Part shown: positions 25,775 to 35,192 of the stretch, piece by piece
Position numbering within the stretch: the stretch's first letter is position 1
Layout: every line of letters begins with the position of its first letter
DNA from: Pirellulales bacterium
Lineage (GTDB): Bacteria; Planctomycetota; Planctomycetia; Pirellulales; JADZDJ01
Assembly: GCA_020851115.1 (NCBI GenBank)
Contig: JADZDJ010000143.1
Coordinates: 1 to 54,525, forward strand
DNA length: 54,525 bases
Reading direction: 5' to 3'
Position numbers and translations under genes: made by a program
Notes under the pieces: generated by a model
Told to the model about the DNA's origin: nothing
The model's input: only the letters and a program-made list of their open reading frames with translations
The model's database searches: none

Positions 25775-27631
25775 ATGGTTCTCTACGAGGAAGTCCCGCA
25801 CTATTCCAACTGGCTACAGTCGGCGCTGCAACAATTCGGCATGACGTCGCTGATCGTCGTGTTGGTCGCGGTGGTGTTGGGATACATCGTGTCGGCGTTT
25901 CGTTATGGGCCGATGCAGGCCGGCGATGTTTTGTATCGCAGCGTGCTAGGCGCAGCGATTGATTTGGTGCGGATGTCGCCGCGGCGCGTGTGGGCCTTAA
26001 CGCGACTAGCGGTGCAGGAGTCGATGCGACGCCGGGTTTGGATCGCGCTCGTCGCCTTCGCCGTGATATTGACCTTCGCCGGTTGGTTTCTCGATCCGAC
26101 CAGCCCAGCGCCGGGGCCGCTGTATCTTTCGTTCGTGTTATCGTGGACGACCTACTTGGTCCTAATTCTGGCGCTCTTTATGAGTGCCTTCAGCCTACCG
26201 GCCGATGTTAAAAACCGCACGATCACCACGGTGGTCACCAAGCCGGTGCGTTCGAGCGAGATTGTGTTGGGCCGCATCTTGGGCTTCACATTGATCGGCA
26301 CCGTGTTGCTGGCGGTGATGGGGTTGGGGAGCTATTTGTTTGTCATTCGATCTCTCAGCCACACCCACGCGTTTACTGCGGAAGACCTCACGGTCGCTGG
26401 TAAGAAAATCGCGATCGGCCAGACCAAGTCCGGCATCGTGGGCAGGACGCAGATTGGTCAGCATCATCAGCACGACGTCATCCTGAATGACGACGGCACG
26501 CTGGAAACCGATATCAAACACGGCCACAAGCACCACGTCACCATGACCGAAATCGACGGCAAACAGCAATTCGCCGTCGGCCCACACGAAGACTTGCTGG
26601 TCGCCCGCGTCCCGGTGCGTGGCAAATTGAAAATCATCGACCGCGATGGCAATTTGAAGGAAAAAGGTATTAGTGTCGGAAAAGAATGGGATTACCGCGG
26701 TTTCATCGACGGCGGTACGCTTGCCAAGGCGGTTTGGATCTTCGACGGCGTCGATGAAAAGGTGCTGTTCGGCGATCGGCCGGAAGAAGACCGCGGCCTG
26801 CCCTTGGAAATGACAATTCGTGTGTTTCGTACACATAAGGGGAAGATCGAGCAGGGTATCACCAGCCGCTTGTGGCTCAAGAACCCTTCGACGCAGGCCG
26901 AGAGCGAACCGCAAATTTTCCCCACGAAAGACGCGGAGACGAACCTGCGGTTTTTCCCCCGCGAGCTGGCGAAGATGAGCGCCGGCGAGAACGAGCCGCC
27001 GATCGATCTATTCAAAGACTTGGTTCACGACGGCCAGCTCGAAGTCCATTTGCAGTGCGTCGAACCGGGGCAATATCTCGGCATGGCCCCGCCAGATCTC
27101 TACATTCGCGCCGGCAACGCGTCGTTCGCCATGAACTTCGTCAAAGGATACCTGAGCATCTGGATGCAGATGGTGCTGGTCGTCTCCCTCGGAGTAATGT
27201 TCAGCACTTTCGTCAGTGGCCCTGTGGCGATGGTGGCCACGCTGGGTTGCATTGTGATGGGCTTCTTTGCGGAAAGCATCGCCAAGCTGTTCCGCAGTCT
27301 GATGGAAAACAACCGCAAGCTGGTTCCCGGCGGCGGGCCGGTGGAGTCGTTCATTCGCTTGATTACTCAGAAGTCGATCACCGCCGAATACAACGACAGT
27401 GCCGGCATCCAGATCGTCTATTGGATCGATAAGGTTGCGCTAAATGTCATGAAAGCGTTCACCGATCTCTTGCCCGATTTCACCACATTCAGCAATGTGA
27501 ACTTCGTCGCCAGCGGGTTCAATATCCCCGGCGATCTCGTCTTGGAGCAAGCGACCAAGATGGCGGCCTTCGTGTTTGCGACTTGTCTGGCCGGCCTAAT
27601 CTTCTTCCGCATGCGAGAGGTGGCGCAATGA
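25775..27631 (+). CDS. ABC-2-type permease with large His-rich extracytoplasmic loop
   Basis: This 618-residue permease has helices at about 22-42, 85-105, 115-140 and 170-195, then four or more towards the C-terminus (about 460-520 and 590-612). Between helix sets, residues about 200-455 form a large soluble domain. It begins with a histidine-rich stretch near residues 227-250 (GQHHQHDVI, then DIKHGHKHHV). Such a loop is much larger than in ordinary ABC-2 permeases. The ATP-binding gene is 50 bases upstream, and the next gene overlaps its stop by an ATGA, so the three form one unit. Metal binding by the His cluster is inferred only. The substrate is unknown. Confidence 0.85.
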   Translation: MVLYEEVPHYSNWLQSALQQFGMTSLIVVLVAVVLGYIVSAFRYGPMQAGDVLYRSVLGAAIDLVRMSPRRVWALTRLAVQESMRRRVWIALVAFAVILTFAGWFLDPTSPAPGPLYLSFVLSWTTYLVLILALFMSAFSLPADVKNRTITTVVTKPVRSSEIVLGRILGFTLIGTVLLAVMGLGSYLFVIRSLSHTHAFTAEDLTVAGKKIAIGQTKSGIVGRTQIGQHHQHDVILNDDGTLETDIKHGHKHHVTMTEIDGKQQFAVGPHEDLLVARVPVRGKLKIIDRDGNLKEKGISVGKEWDYRGFIDGGTLAKAVWIFDGVDEKVLFGDRPEEDRGLPLEMTIRVFRTHKGKIEQGITSRLWLKNPSTQAESEPQIFPTKDAETNLRFFPRELAKMSAGENEPPIDLFKDLVHDGQLEVHLQCVEPGQYLGMAPPDLYIRAGNASFAMNFVKGYLSIWMQMVLVVSLGVMFSTFVSGPVAMVATLGCIVMGFFAESIAKLFRSLMENNRKLVPGGGPVESFIRLITQKSITAEYNDSAGIQIVYWIDKVALNVMKAFTDLLPDFTTFSNVNFVASGFNIPGDLVLEQATKMAAFVFATCLAGLIFFRMREVAQ

Positions 27632-29409
27632 CCGAACGCCGTAGTTTTTACCGCAAAATTGCCTATATTGTGGCGATTGCCGTCCTCATTGTTCCGCTCT
27701 ACGTGCTTGGCCGACCGGCGTCGCTCGATGTCAATGGCGCGCTGACCAAGGGGGGCACGCTTGCGCAGGAGCGCGATACGCACGGCTTGGCCCAGGCCTC
27801 GCTGGGCGAAATCGACCCGGCCAGCGAAACTGCCAAGCTGGCCACGCTCGGTCTGCGCGGCGTCGCGGTGGTGATGCTCTGGAACCGCGCTCAGCACTAT
27901 CAGATGGTCGAAGATTGGATGAGCCTGCGTGCCGTGCTGGAACAAATCACCCGCTTGCAGCCAAACTTCTTCAGCATCTGGGATTTTCAAGCCCACAATC
28001 TGTCGTACAACATTTCCGTCGAGTTCGACGACTACCGCGACCGCTTCACCTGGGTCATGGACGGCATTGAGTTTTTGAAAAAAGGCCTCGATTACAACCA
28101 GTCCGACCCGCGGTTTCCCGCTAAAATCGGCTGGTTCTACGGCAACAAAATTGGCCGTGCCGACGAAAAGGTGCAATATCGCCGTTTGTTCAAGAAGCTG
28201 CAGGAAGAAAAAGGAGCAAAGCTCACCGATAACTGGCTAGTGAGCTACGAGTGGTATCGAAACGGACAAAAGCTCGTCGATTCAGGCAAGCGGCTTCGCG
28301 TTTACATCACCGGCCATCCGGGCGCCAGTCAAACAAAGCCGGGCGAACGTGCGCCAGGTCCACTGCTCTTCCACGACAGCATACCAATGGCCCTCATCTC
28401 CTACGCGGAAAATCTAGAAGAAGACGGCGTGATTGGCGACCAGGCCAAGACCGCTTGGGAAAATGCCGCGGCCAGTTGGGATGCATATAAGAAGCGCGAT
28501 CTCATGACGTCCTACGGCTACTCGGTGCATCTGGAAGATCTGGAAGCGCTTCGCGGCCAGATTGAAAGCTTGGGAAAGAAGCTGGAAGATCTCCTCCCCG
28601 GCGAGCGCGAATCAATCTTTCAAGAAAAGCGGGCCAAGCTCAGCGAGGCGCAGCGCGCCATCCTCGATAAGAAGCCAGCCGAGCGAACGGCCGATGAAAG
28701 CCAAATCGGCTACGCCTTCGAGCAGCAAACAAAAGTCACTTGGGAAGAAGTCGCGCTGCGCGCCCCGGCCGAACAGCGCGCGGCCGCCCGCGAAATCTCC
28801 GCCGAGATCGCCGACCTCGAGCAGAAAGCCAACACGATCGATACCTATCGCGACATCGTCAACTTCAACTACTGGAACGAACGCTGCCGCGTTGAGCCTA
28901 CCGACGCCTGCATCGAAGCCCGCACACTGCTGCGCGACGCGGCCAAGGCCTATTACCCCGAAAGCGACCTGGTCAAGTCCGCCGAATTGTACGAACAGGC
29001 GTTCAAAAAATGGGACGAAGTACTGAAAATTTCGCCGATCTTGCGCACCAACTCGATCATGGCCGATGATCTGGTCGAGGAGATCAACAAGTATAAAAAA
29101 GTCCTCGGTCAATCGACCGGTGCCGACTTGCCCACGGATTTCGTACTGCAAGATCTGATCGATTTGCAGGCAGGAAAACAGCCCGCTTCCACGCCGGCCG
29201 TCGATCAGCACGACGAAAGCGAGCACGACAAAACTAAGAGTCACGATCCGGAAAAGAGCGGTCAGCATTCAGAAGAGGGTCATCAATCGCAAGACAAACG
29301 TGACGAGGGCGGCCAACAAGACGGTGGCATCCAAGCTGAGGAAAAGAAGGCCGACTCTCCCATGCCAATTTCCGCCTTCCGTCTACCCTGCGTTCATCGC
29401 AATGGATAA
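27628..29409 (+). CDS. Membrane-anchored helical protein linked to ABC transporter
   Basis: This 593-residue protein starts at ATG 27628, overlapping the permease stop (ATGA). One N-terminal helix ([18 protein letters not shown]) anchors a large, mainly helical soluble domain. Its conserved-looking core includes [20 protein letters not shown] and [20 protein letters not shown], followed by [14 protein letters not shown], reminiscent of tetratricopeptide-like packing. Residues 340-440 are charged coiled coil, and the C-terminus is a Lys/Glu/Asp/His/Gln-rich tail. I recognise no named family. Position argues that it is the third component of this transporter, perhaps a periplasmic adaptor. Its stop overlaps the start of the NADH dehydrogenase gene by eight bases. 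Confidence 0.8.
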   Translation: MTERRSFYRKIAYIVAIAVLIVPLYVLGRPASLDVNGALTKGGTLAQERDTHGLAQASLGEIDPASETAKLATLGLRGVAVVMLWNRAQHYQMVEDWMSLRAVLEQITRLQPNFFSIWDFQAHNLSYNISVEFDDYRDRFTWVMDGIEFLKKGLDYNQSDPRFPAKIGWFYGNKIGRADEKVQYRRLFKKLQEEKGAKLTDNWLVSYEWYRNGQKLVDSGKRLRVYITGHPGASQTKPGERAPGPLLFHDSIPMALISYAENLEEDGVIGDQAKTAWENAAASWDAYKKRDLMTSYGYSVHLEDLEALRGQIESLGKKLEDLLPGERESIFQEKRAKLSEAQRAILDKKPAERTADESQIGYAFEQQTKVTWEEVALRAPAEQRAAAREISAEIADLEQKANTIDTYRDIVNFNYWNERCRVEPTDACIEARTLLRDAAKAYYPESDLVKSAELYEQAFKKWDEVLKISPILRTNSIMADDLVEEINKYKKVLGQSTGADLPTDFVLQDLIDLQAGKQPASTPAVDQHDESEHDKTKSHDPEKSGQHSEEGHQSQDKRDEGGQQDGGIQAEEKKADSPMPISAFRLPCVHRNG

Positions 29410-30691
29410 CGCACCTCGCGTCGTCGTTGTCGGTGGTGGATTCGGCGGCCTCAACGTCGCCCGCAAGCTGCGTAAAGCCCCGGTTCAAGTGACGCTAGTC
29501 GATCGCCGAAATTTCCACCTCTTTCAGCCGCTGCTGTATCAAGTCGCCACCGGCGGCCTCTCGCCGGCGAACATTGCCGCGCCGCTGCGTGCGTTGCTCA
29601 AGCGTCAAGCAAACTGCGAAGTGCTGTTGGGAGAAGTGACCGGCGTCGATGTCGCCGAGCGTCGCATCCTACTCGGCGACGGCCAATTGCCCTACGACAC
29701 GCTCGTTGTCGCCACGGGTGTCCGCCACCAATACTTCGGCCGCGACGATTGGGAGCCGCTCGCGCCAGGGCTGAAAACCGTCGAAGACGCCACCCTAATT
29801 CGCGGCCGCATCCTCTCCGCTTTCGAACAGGCCGAGCGCGAAACCGATCTTGCCGCCGTCCGCGCCTGGCTCACCTTTGTGATTGTCGGCGGCGGGCCGA
29901 CCGGCGTTGAGCTAGCCGGCATGGTCAGCGAATTGTCGCGCGAAACGCTCCGCGGCAACTTTCGTCGCATCAATCCGGCCGATGCCGAGGTCATCATCGT
30001 CGAGGCCGCCGGCCGGATGCTACAATCGTTTCCCGAACAGCTTTCCGCCAAGGCGCTTGCTTCGCTGGAAAAGTTGGCCGTCGTGGTGCGCACGAATTGC
30101 CAGGTGACCGATGTGAAGCCGCACCAGGTCACCGTGCAATGCGGCCAGCAACTGGAAACGATCGCCGCGCGCACCGTCCTTTGGGCCGCCGGCGTTGCGG
30201 CATCACCACTCGGCCGATCGATCGCCCAACTCACCGGTGCCGAAATCGACCGCGCCGGCCGTGTCGTCGTCGCCTCCGACTGCAGCATCCCTGGCCATCC
30301 AGAACTCTTCATCATCGGCGACCTTGCCCACTTCAACGACCCTTCCGGCCGGCCGCTCCCCGGCGTTGCTCAAACCGCCATCCAACAAGGCCGCTACGTT
30401 GGCAAGCTGATCGCCGCGCGCCTTCAAGGTCGGTCCTTGCCTCCGTTTCGCTATAAAAATCGGGGCAGTCTCGCCACGATCGGTCGTCACGCGGCAGTGG
30501 CCGAAATCGGCAAATGGAAATTCTCCGGCTGGTTGGCCTGGTGGATCTGGCTCTTGATCCACCTCATCAACATCGTGCAGTTCCAAAACCGCCTCTTGGT
30601 TCTGGTCCAATGGGCCTGGATGTATTTCACGCGCAATCGATCGGCGCGACTGATTACTGAAGTGCCCGCGGAAAAAGCCATGCGCAGTTAA
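29402..30691 (+). CDS. ndh: Type II NADH dehydrogenase
   Basis: This 429-residue FAD enzyme has a first dinucleotide fold [12 protein letters not shown] at about 7-18, a second at [15 protein letters not shown] and the FAD-binding [13 protein letters not shown]-terminal amphipathic/hydrophobic region ([18 protein letters not shown]) attaches it to the membrane. It oxidises NADH and reduces quinone without pumping protons. ATG 29402 overlaps the previous stop, so it is probably translated from the same mRNA as the ABC trio. Other members of this flavoprotein group are possible, but the C-terminal Wxx[12 protein letters not shown] pattern is that of NDH-2. Confidence 0.9.
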   Translation: MDNAPRVVVVGGGFGGLNVARKLRKAPVQVTLVDRRNFHLFQPLLYQVATGGLSPANIAAPLRALLKRQANCEVLLGEVTGVDVAERRILLGDGQLPYDTLVVATGVRHQYFGRDDWEPLAPGLKTVEDATLIRGRILSAFEQAERETDLAAVRAWLTFVIVGGGPTGVELAGMVSELSRETLRGNFRRINPADAEVIIVEAAGRMLQSFPEQLSAKALASLEKLAVVVRTNCQVTDVKPHQVTVQCGQQLETIAARTVLWAAGVAASPLGRSIAQLTGAEIDRAGRVVVASDCSIPGHPELFIIGDLAHFNDPSGRPLPGVAQTAIQQGRYVGKLIAARLQGRSLPPFRYKNRGSLATIGRHAAVAEIGKWKFSGWLAWWIWLLIHLINIVQFQNRLLVLVQWAWMYFTRNRSARLITEVPAEKAMRS

Positions 30692-30944
30692 GCCGGGCGA
30701 CCACTTTTGCGCTGGTTGCAACCTATCTTGCGTATCGCCCCAACATCCTCATGTAATTTGAATGTCTTCCCACAAGCAAGAGCGACCGGTGATCCGATCA
30801 GATGTGCGCATTTCTTAGTGGCCGATGCTCGATTGCAAAGGTGCCTTGCCGGATGAGAGGGGCTGTTTCAATGCGGTGAGTGCCAGCTATGCTGGTCGAG
30901 GGTCCGAGCATCGAAGGCGACTGAATTTTCCTCAAGGCATCCAG

Positions 30945-32651
30945 ATGCGATACCTGGCGCTTGTTACCGACTATGACGGCACGATTGCCACCGACGGCAA
31001 GTTGGCGGATGCCACGGTCAAGGCAATCGAGCGCCTGCGGACGTCTGGCCGTCGAGCGATTCTCGTCACCGGTAGGCGGCTGGAAGAACTGCTCGCGATC
31101 TTGCCCCGCGCTCACCTGTTCGATTACATCGTGGCCGAAAACGGGGCCGTCATCTACGAGCCGCGCACGCGGCAGGAAACGTTGCTGGCCAACCCGCCTT
31201 CGCCGGAGTTTACCGAGCGATTGAAAGCGCTCGACGTTCCGTTCGAGACTGGGCGAGTGGTGGTCGCCACCTGGCTACCCTATCACAATGCGGTGCTGCA
31301 GGCGATTCAGGAAACGGGGCTTGAATTGCATGTGATCTTCAACAGGGCGGCAGTCATGGTGCTTCCCACCGGTGTGAACAAGGCGACGGGAATGGACCAT
31401 GCGCTACGGAAGCTCGGCCTTTCTCCGCACGAGACGGTCGGCGTCGTCTACGCCGAGAACGATCACTCCTTCCTCAACCGCTGCGAATGCGCGGTGGCGG
31501 TGGCAAACGCAGCGCCCTCCATTCAAAAACTCGCCGCCTTCGTGACGAAAGGAGAAGCCGGCCAGGGAGTTGTCGAGCTGATCGACGAATTGATCGACGA
31601 CGACCTCTCTCATACGCATGGGCGGTTGGACAAGAACTTGATTACGATCGGCACGCGCGCGGATGGGACGGCCGTCAGCGTCGCGCCCTACGGCATCAAC
31701 ATCCTGATCGCCGGGCCTTCCGGCAGCGGCAAATCGACTTTTGCCTGTGCCGTCATCGAACGGCTGATGGAACGGGCGTATCAACTCTGCATCGTCGATC
31801 CTGAAGGAGATTACGGCGCACTGCCGGAAGTATTTACGATCGGCAACCAGTGCCACGCCGTCACCGTGAGCGAGGTGCTTGCTTTCCTGGAAGACCGGAA
31901 GGTCAATATCAACGTGAATCTGCTGGGAATCCCATTGGCGGATCGGCCGCTATTCTTCGCGCAACTCTTGCCGAACCTGCAAGCCATGCGGACGCGAACC
32001 GGCCGCCCGCACTGGATCGTCCTCGACGAGGCGCATCACATGATCCCTGCCGAGTGGTCGCATCTCGGCAAGCTGCTGCCCCACAAGCTGGGAGAGACGG
32101 TGCTAGTAACCGTTCACCCCGACCATCTTGCGCCTCTGACCCTTTCGCTGGTCGATGTGGTGATTGCGGTCGGGAGTTCGCCGCGCGACACTTTGAAGCA
32201 AGTTGGCGATGCGATTGGTGAGACGCTGGTATGGCCCGAGGGGCTTTCGTACCAAAGAGGAAAGGTCGTCGTCTGGTTTCCGCATCGCGGCCAACCGCCA
32301 TTTTCCATGGATGCCGCGGCCGGCCGCGCCGAGCGCCTACGGCACCGTCGCAAGTACGCCGAAGGGGATATGCGCCATCACAGCTTCTATTTCCGCGGAC
32401 CCAAGGGGCGTCAGAATCTCAAGGCCCAGAACCTGGTTGTTTTTTCGCAGATCGCCGATGGCGTCGATGAGGAAACCTGGCTGTTTCACTTGCGCCAAGG
32501 AGACTATTCCCGCTGGTTTCGAGACGCGGTCAAGGACAAGTACCTGGCCGACCAGGCCGAGCGAATCGAACAGCGTCGGGATCTGCGACCGGCCGAAACC
32601 CGCAAACTGATCCGCAGCCTCGTCGAAGCGCGCTACACGCTACCGGAATAA
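30945..32651 (+). CDS. HAD phosphatase fused to P-loop ATPase
   Basis: This 568-residue protein starts at ATG 30945. Residues 1-215 are a HAD-IIB (Cof-like) hydrolase: motif I DYDGT with Asp9/Asp11, motif II VTGR at about 41, Lys146 in NKATG, and an altered acidic motif AENDHS where GDGEND is usual. Residues about 228-460 are a HerA/DUF87-like ATPase with Walker A GPSGSGKS at 257-264 and Walker B HWIVLDEAHHM at about 356-366. The C-terminal 100 residues are basic and helical (WLFHLRQGDYSRWFRD). It is apparently cytoplasmic. How the two activities cooperate is unknown. The fusion is clear from one open frame with no stop. Neighbours are NDH-2 upstream and an IS remnant downstream. Confidence 0.87.
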   Translation: MRYLALVTDYDGTIATDGKLADATVKAIERLRTSGRRAILVTGRRLEELLAILPRAHLFDYIVAENGAVIYEPRTRQETLLANPPSPEFTERLKALDVPFETGRVVVATWLPYHNAVLQAIQETGLELHVIFNRAAVMVLPTGVNKATGMDHALRKLGLSPHETVGVVYAENDHSFLNRCECAVAVANAAPSIQKLAAFVTKGEAGQGVVELIDELIDDDLSHTHGRLDKNLITIGTRADGTAVSVAPYGINILIAGPSGSGKSTFACAVIERLMERAYQLCIVDPEGDYGALPEVFTIGNQCHAVTVSEVLAFLEDRKVNINVNLLGIPLADRPLFFAQLLPNLQAMRTRTGRPHWIVLDEAHHMIPAEWSHLGKLLPHKLGETVLVTVHPDHLAPLTLSLVDVVIAVGSSPRDTLKQVGDAIGETLVWPEGLSYQRGKVVVWFPHRGQPPFSMDAAAGRAERLRHRRKYAEGDMRHHSFYFRGPKGRQNLKAQNLVVFSQIADGVDEETWLFHLRQGDYSRWFRDAVKDKYLADQAERIEQRRDLRPAETRKLIRSLVEARYTLPE

Positions 32652-32717
32652 CATCGGAAAAACTAGCTGGCAGGCTGCCCATGCTTGAAGAAGGGACTCG
32701 ATCGCATCAATCAATGT

Positions 32718-32873
32718 AAATTTCCATGCCGCCCTGCTCCCCGACGGTGGCGATTGGATGGCAACCACGATCGCCGCCAAGTCCTTCCCGGCGTTCAGCA
32801 TCGCATCGGCATCTCGAAGCTTTCGAACCACTTGCTGCGGATGGTGCCGTTTTCTACGTTTCGCCGTCATCAA
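32718..32873 (-). pseudogene. Remnant of IS3-family transposase OrfA
   Basis: The minus-strand frame from 32873 reads KRRKRHHPQQVVRKLRDADA and MLNAGKDLAA, the N-terminal helix-turn-helix of IS3-type OrfA. After that the frame loses similarity, but the neighbouring frame continues with ...EQGGME, matching the OrfA motif WRxQYGGMK. A frameshift and a stop therefore split the match, and the rest of OrfA and all of OrfB are absent. It lies between the HAD-ATPase and rhodanese genes, a trace of past insertion. No terminal inverted repeats could be assigned. Confidence 0.6.
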
Positions 32874-32955
32874 GAGTCCTCTTGGCCCTCCAGGCCGGCT
32901 AGACTCTCATCACCATTGGATCCGCGATTGGGGGGCAGGCCAGCGGCGCACGAGG

Positions 32956-33504
32956 CTATGTGCAGCATGCAGTTCCGTCGCCGCCGCTGGCCTGATTCCA
33001 GGGCATGCGAGCGAGCACAAGCGCCATTCCGCAGGTGTCCGTGACCCCGGCAAACACGAGACCGGCGCCTACGAATGCGGCCAATCCGGCGAAATAAGGG
33101 TGTACCAGCAGCGCCAAGATGGAACTGATCAGCACGATCGAACCGGCAGCGATGCGGACTTGCCGTTCCAGCGAGAGTGTCTTCTTGCCGCGCACGACCG
33201 GCAGGCCGGCATCGGCCCACGCCAGGGTGCCCCCCTCGACGTTGATCGCGTTCAGCCCCGCCGCCGAAAGTCGCTCGCAGGCTTGCTTTCCCCGACTGCC
33301 CGACCGGCAAATGAAGTACACGGGCCGATCGGCCTGAGCGACCTCTTTCACGGCATCGGCCGTCAGGCGGTCGAGTGGAATGTTGCGGGCAAAATCGACG
33401 TGTACTTCGCGGAACTCGGCCGGAGTGCGAACGTCAATCAGTTGCACCCCTTGCCCGGCGGCCGGCAATTCGGCAAGTTCTTTGGGAGAAATCGTGGCAA
33501 TCAT
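32956..33504 (-). CDS. Rhodanese-domain membrane protein
   Basis: This 182-residue protein has a rhodanese domain at residues 1-108 with QLIDVRTPAEFREVHV and active-site Cys66 in CRSGSRG, a complete loop. A DUF2892-like pair of helices follows at about 118-165 (IAAGSIVLISSILALLV and GLAAFVGAGLVFAGVTDTCG), ending in a short tail with two cysteines. It probably transfers sulfur at the membrane. ATG 33504 is supported by GGAGG about six bases upstream. Rhodanese plus DUF2892 is a known arrangement in bacteria. It stands next to the IS3 remnant. Confidence 0.88.
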   Translation of the reverse strand: MIATISPKELAELPAAGQGVQLIDVRTPAEFREVHVDFARNIPLDRLTADAVKEVAQADRPVYFICRSGSRGKQACERLSAAGLNAINVEGGTLAWADAGLPVVRGKKTLSLERQVRIAAGSIVLISSILALLVHPYFAGLAAFVGAGLVFAGVTDTCGMALVLARMPWNQASGGDGTACCT

Positions 33505-33688
33505 TCCATCCTCCGTCGATGGGGAATATCGCATGGCCGAATCCGGGCCGCGCCCTTGAGGAAGCCATGGCCAACCCAACTTGGCAGTGCGTCAACCTCC
33601 GCTGGTCAGATCGTCGTCGCGGCCGCGGATTCGCACTAGCGCCGCGTCATCGTCGCGCCACCGGCCGGATAATCCTGGGCAGGCAATG

Positions 33689-33991
33689 TTAGCCTTGCTC
33701 CAGCAGGCATTCCATCGAAAGCTGGATCGCTTGACGCCGAAGGTCTTCCGCCTCATCCATCAGCCGCTCGAGCTCGGTCTGATCGTGCCGCTTGTTGAAC
33801 ATCGACTTGGCCAACGTTTCGTGAATGGCGTTCCAGCGGAGCCAGAGGCGCAGTGCATCGTGTGCGCCCGTCTTGGCCCGATCCAGCCGGGACAACTCCT
33901 GCATGCTTGCGACCAATCGTTGAGGCGTCGGCGATTTTTCGGGCGTTTCAACGATCGCGCGAGGATCGACGGTGGGGGGTGACTTCGCCAC
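33689..33991 (-). CDS. Small helical protein, function unknown
   Basis: This 100-residue protein starts at GTG 33991, supported by AAAGGAG seven bases upstream. Residues 30-100 are strongly helical and charged (SMQELSRLDRAKTGAHDALR, then LWLRWNAIHETLAKSMFNKR, then EDLRRQAIQLSMECLLEQ) and may form a coiled coil. There is no signal or membrane helix. A longer frame to 34045 has a weaker start. I recognise no family. Confidence 0.6.
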   Translation of the reverse strand: MAKSPPTVDPRAIVETPEKSPTPQRLVASMQELSRLDRAKTGAHDALRLWLRWNAIHETLAKSMFNKRHDQTELERLMDEAEDLRRQAIQLSMECLLEQG

Positions 33992-34430
33992 AATTCGCTC
34001 CTTTATCAAAAAAATGGCCCGAAAACCTGTAAATCCCCTCAGCAAGCATCGTGCCGCGGAATTTCAATTAGCATAAACTGCCACGAGTTGTCGAGAGCAA
34101 AATCAAAATTGTCGTTGTAACGAATCTTTAGCGGCTCCTATTGCATAATACGGAGTTGTGGTGCGTAATAAAGCGACCGCGCTGTGAAAGCTGTTCTTCC
34201 TCCGGTTTCAAGATCCAGCCCACAATTTACTCGGAACGACCGCTTCGGTGTGATTGTAAGTAATTCTGTAATCGAGAGTTATGACGATACGGAAAGAAAA
34301 TTTTGCCATTTTCGCGTTTCCAATTGTCAGGAATTGACGGCTGGCGGGAAATAAGTGGTAGGCACTTAGGAATTTGAGACGCCTATCAGATCGAAAAAAC
34401 CATACCTAATTTTTAGGAAAGGGATTAGCC
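33992..34430. other. AT-rich intergenic region between divergent genes
   Basis: This stretch is clearly more AT-rich than its surroundings. It lies between a minus-strand start (33991) and a plus-strand start (34431). Near its end CCTAATTTTTAGG (34405-34417) is a short palindrome just ahead of the ribosome-binding site AGGAAAGGG. I see no clear promoter or RNA. Confidence 0.45.
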
Positions 34431-35093
34431 ATGAAACGAATTCGGACAATAGGAACATTGGCTTTGCTGGCGAGTGTCGTAACTCTTTTCTCGGCGAGTG
34501 CAAACGCTGCCTTCCGAGTGTTTACGACGAGTGAATTGTTGGGAATGGATATTTATTCTTCGTCTGGCTACATTAATGTTTATGGTAATCCACTCACCGC
34601 AAGCCCTACATACGCAGATGGTGTAAAACCGATGACCGGTGATGCCGGAGCGACAAATATCTTAGGCGTTGGTGGAAATATTTACTACACATTGAATGCG
34701 ATTGATTTGGCGGCGTTCATTTCCAGCGTTTCGTCTGGTGATATTTTGGCTGAACTAAACACAAATGACAATAATCAGACCTGGAAAATCGGAATTTGGT
34801 ATGACGCCGGGAGCGGAATTGTCGAAGATTCTGTAACACTCGCTAATAATCCATTGTTCCCGCCAGGGGTGTCAGGCGCTACATTCCTTGCCTTGCCCAC
34901 GCCCAGTTCCCTTGTAGGGGTTGGGGTTTTCGTCGAGAATATAATTACTCAGCCTGATCAATACCATGCCTCGTGGTCACCTCCCGGTGGCACCGCTGTT
35001 CCAGAAGCATCTAGCATGCTCGTGTGGAGTGGTTTAATTTTGGTTGGTGCCCTAGTTTCTGTTCGCCATAGACGGAAATACGTCACGACATGA
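34431..35093 (+). CDS. PEP-CTERM-like secreted protein, AT-rich gene
   Basis: This 220-residue protein has a signal peptide (IGTLALLASVVTLFSASANA) and a mature domain of about 150 residues without recognised family. It ends in a PEP-CTERM tail, VPEASSMLVWSGLILVGALV plus RHRRK, where the usual PEP is followed by Ala-Ser-Ser. ATG 34431 has AGGAAAGGG upstream. The gene uses AT-ending codons far more than its neighbours, which suggests a recent arrival or weak selection. An intrinsic terminator follows about 55 bases after the stop (listed separately). Confidence 0.83.
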   Translation: MKRIRTIGTLALLASVVTLFSASANAAFRVFTTSELLGMDIYSSSGYINVYGNPLTASPTYADGVKPMTGDAGATNILGVGGNIYYTLNAIDLAAFISSVSSGDILAELNTNDNNQTWKIGIWYDAGSGIVEDSVTLANNPLFPPGVSGATFLALPTPSSLVGVGVFVENIITQPDQYHASWSPPGGTAVPEASSMLVWSGLILVGALVSVRHRRKYVTT

Positions 35094-35149
35094 TGGCGAT
35101 CTGATATTTGCGGTGTTTGAGGTACACATCAACAGCAAGGTATTGCGAA

Positions 35150-35176
35150 AACGGCCACTTTGTGGCCGTTTTTTTT
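35150..35176. terminator. Bidirectional intrinsic terminator
   Basis: AACGGCCAC (35150-35158), a TTT loop and GTGGCCGTT (35162-35170) form a perfect 9-bp stem followed on the plus strand by six more T residues. On the minus strand the stem is followed by TTTT (AAAA on plus, 35147-35150). It sits between the convergent PEP-CTERM and calpain-like genes, stopping both. Confidence 0.9.
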
Positions 35177-35192
35177 GCACCCGACGTTCATC

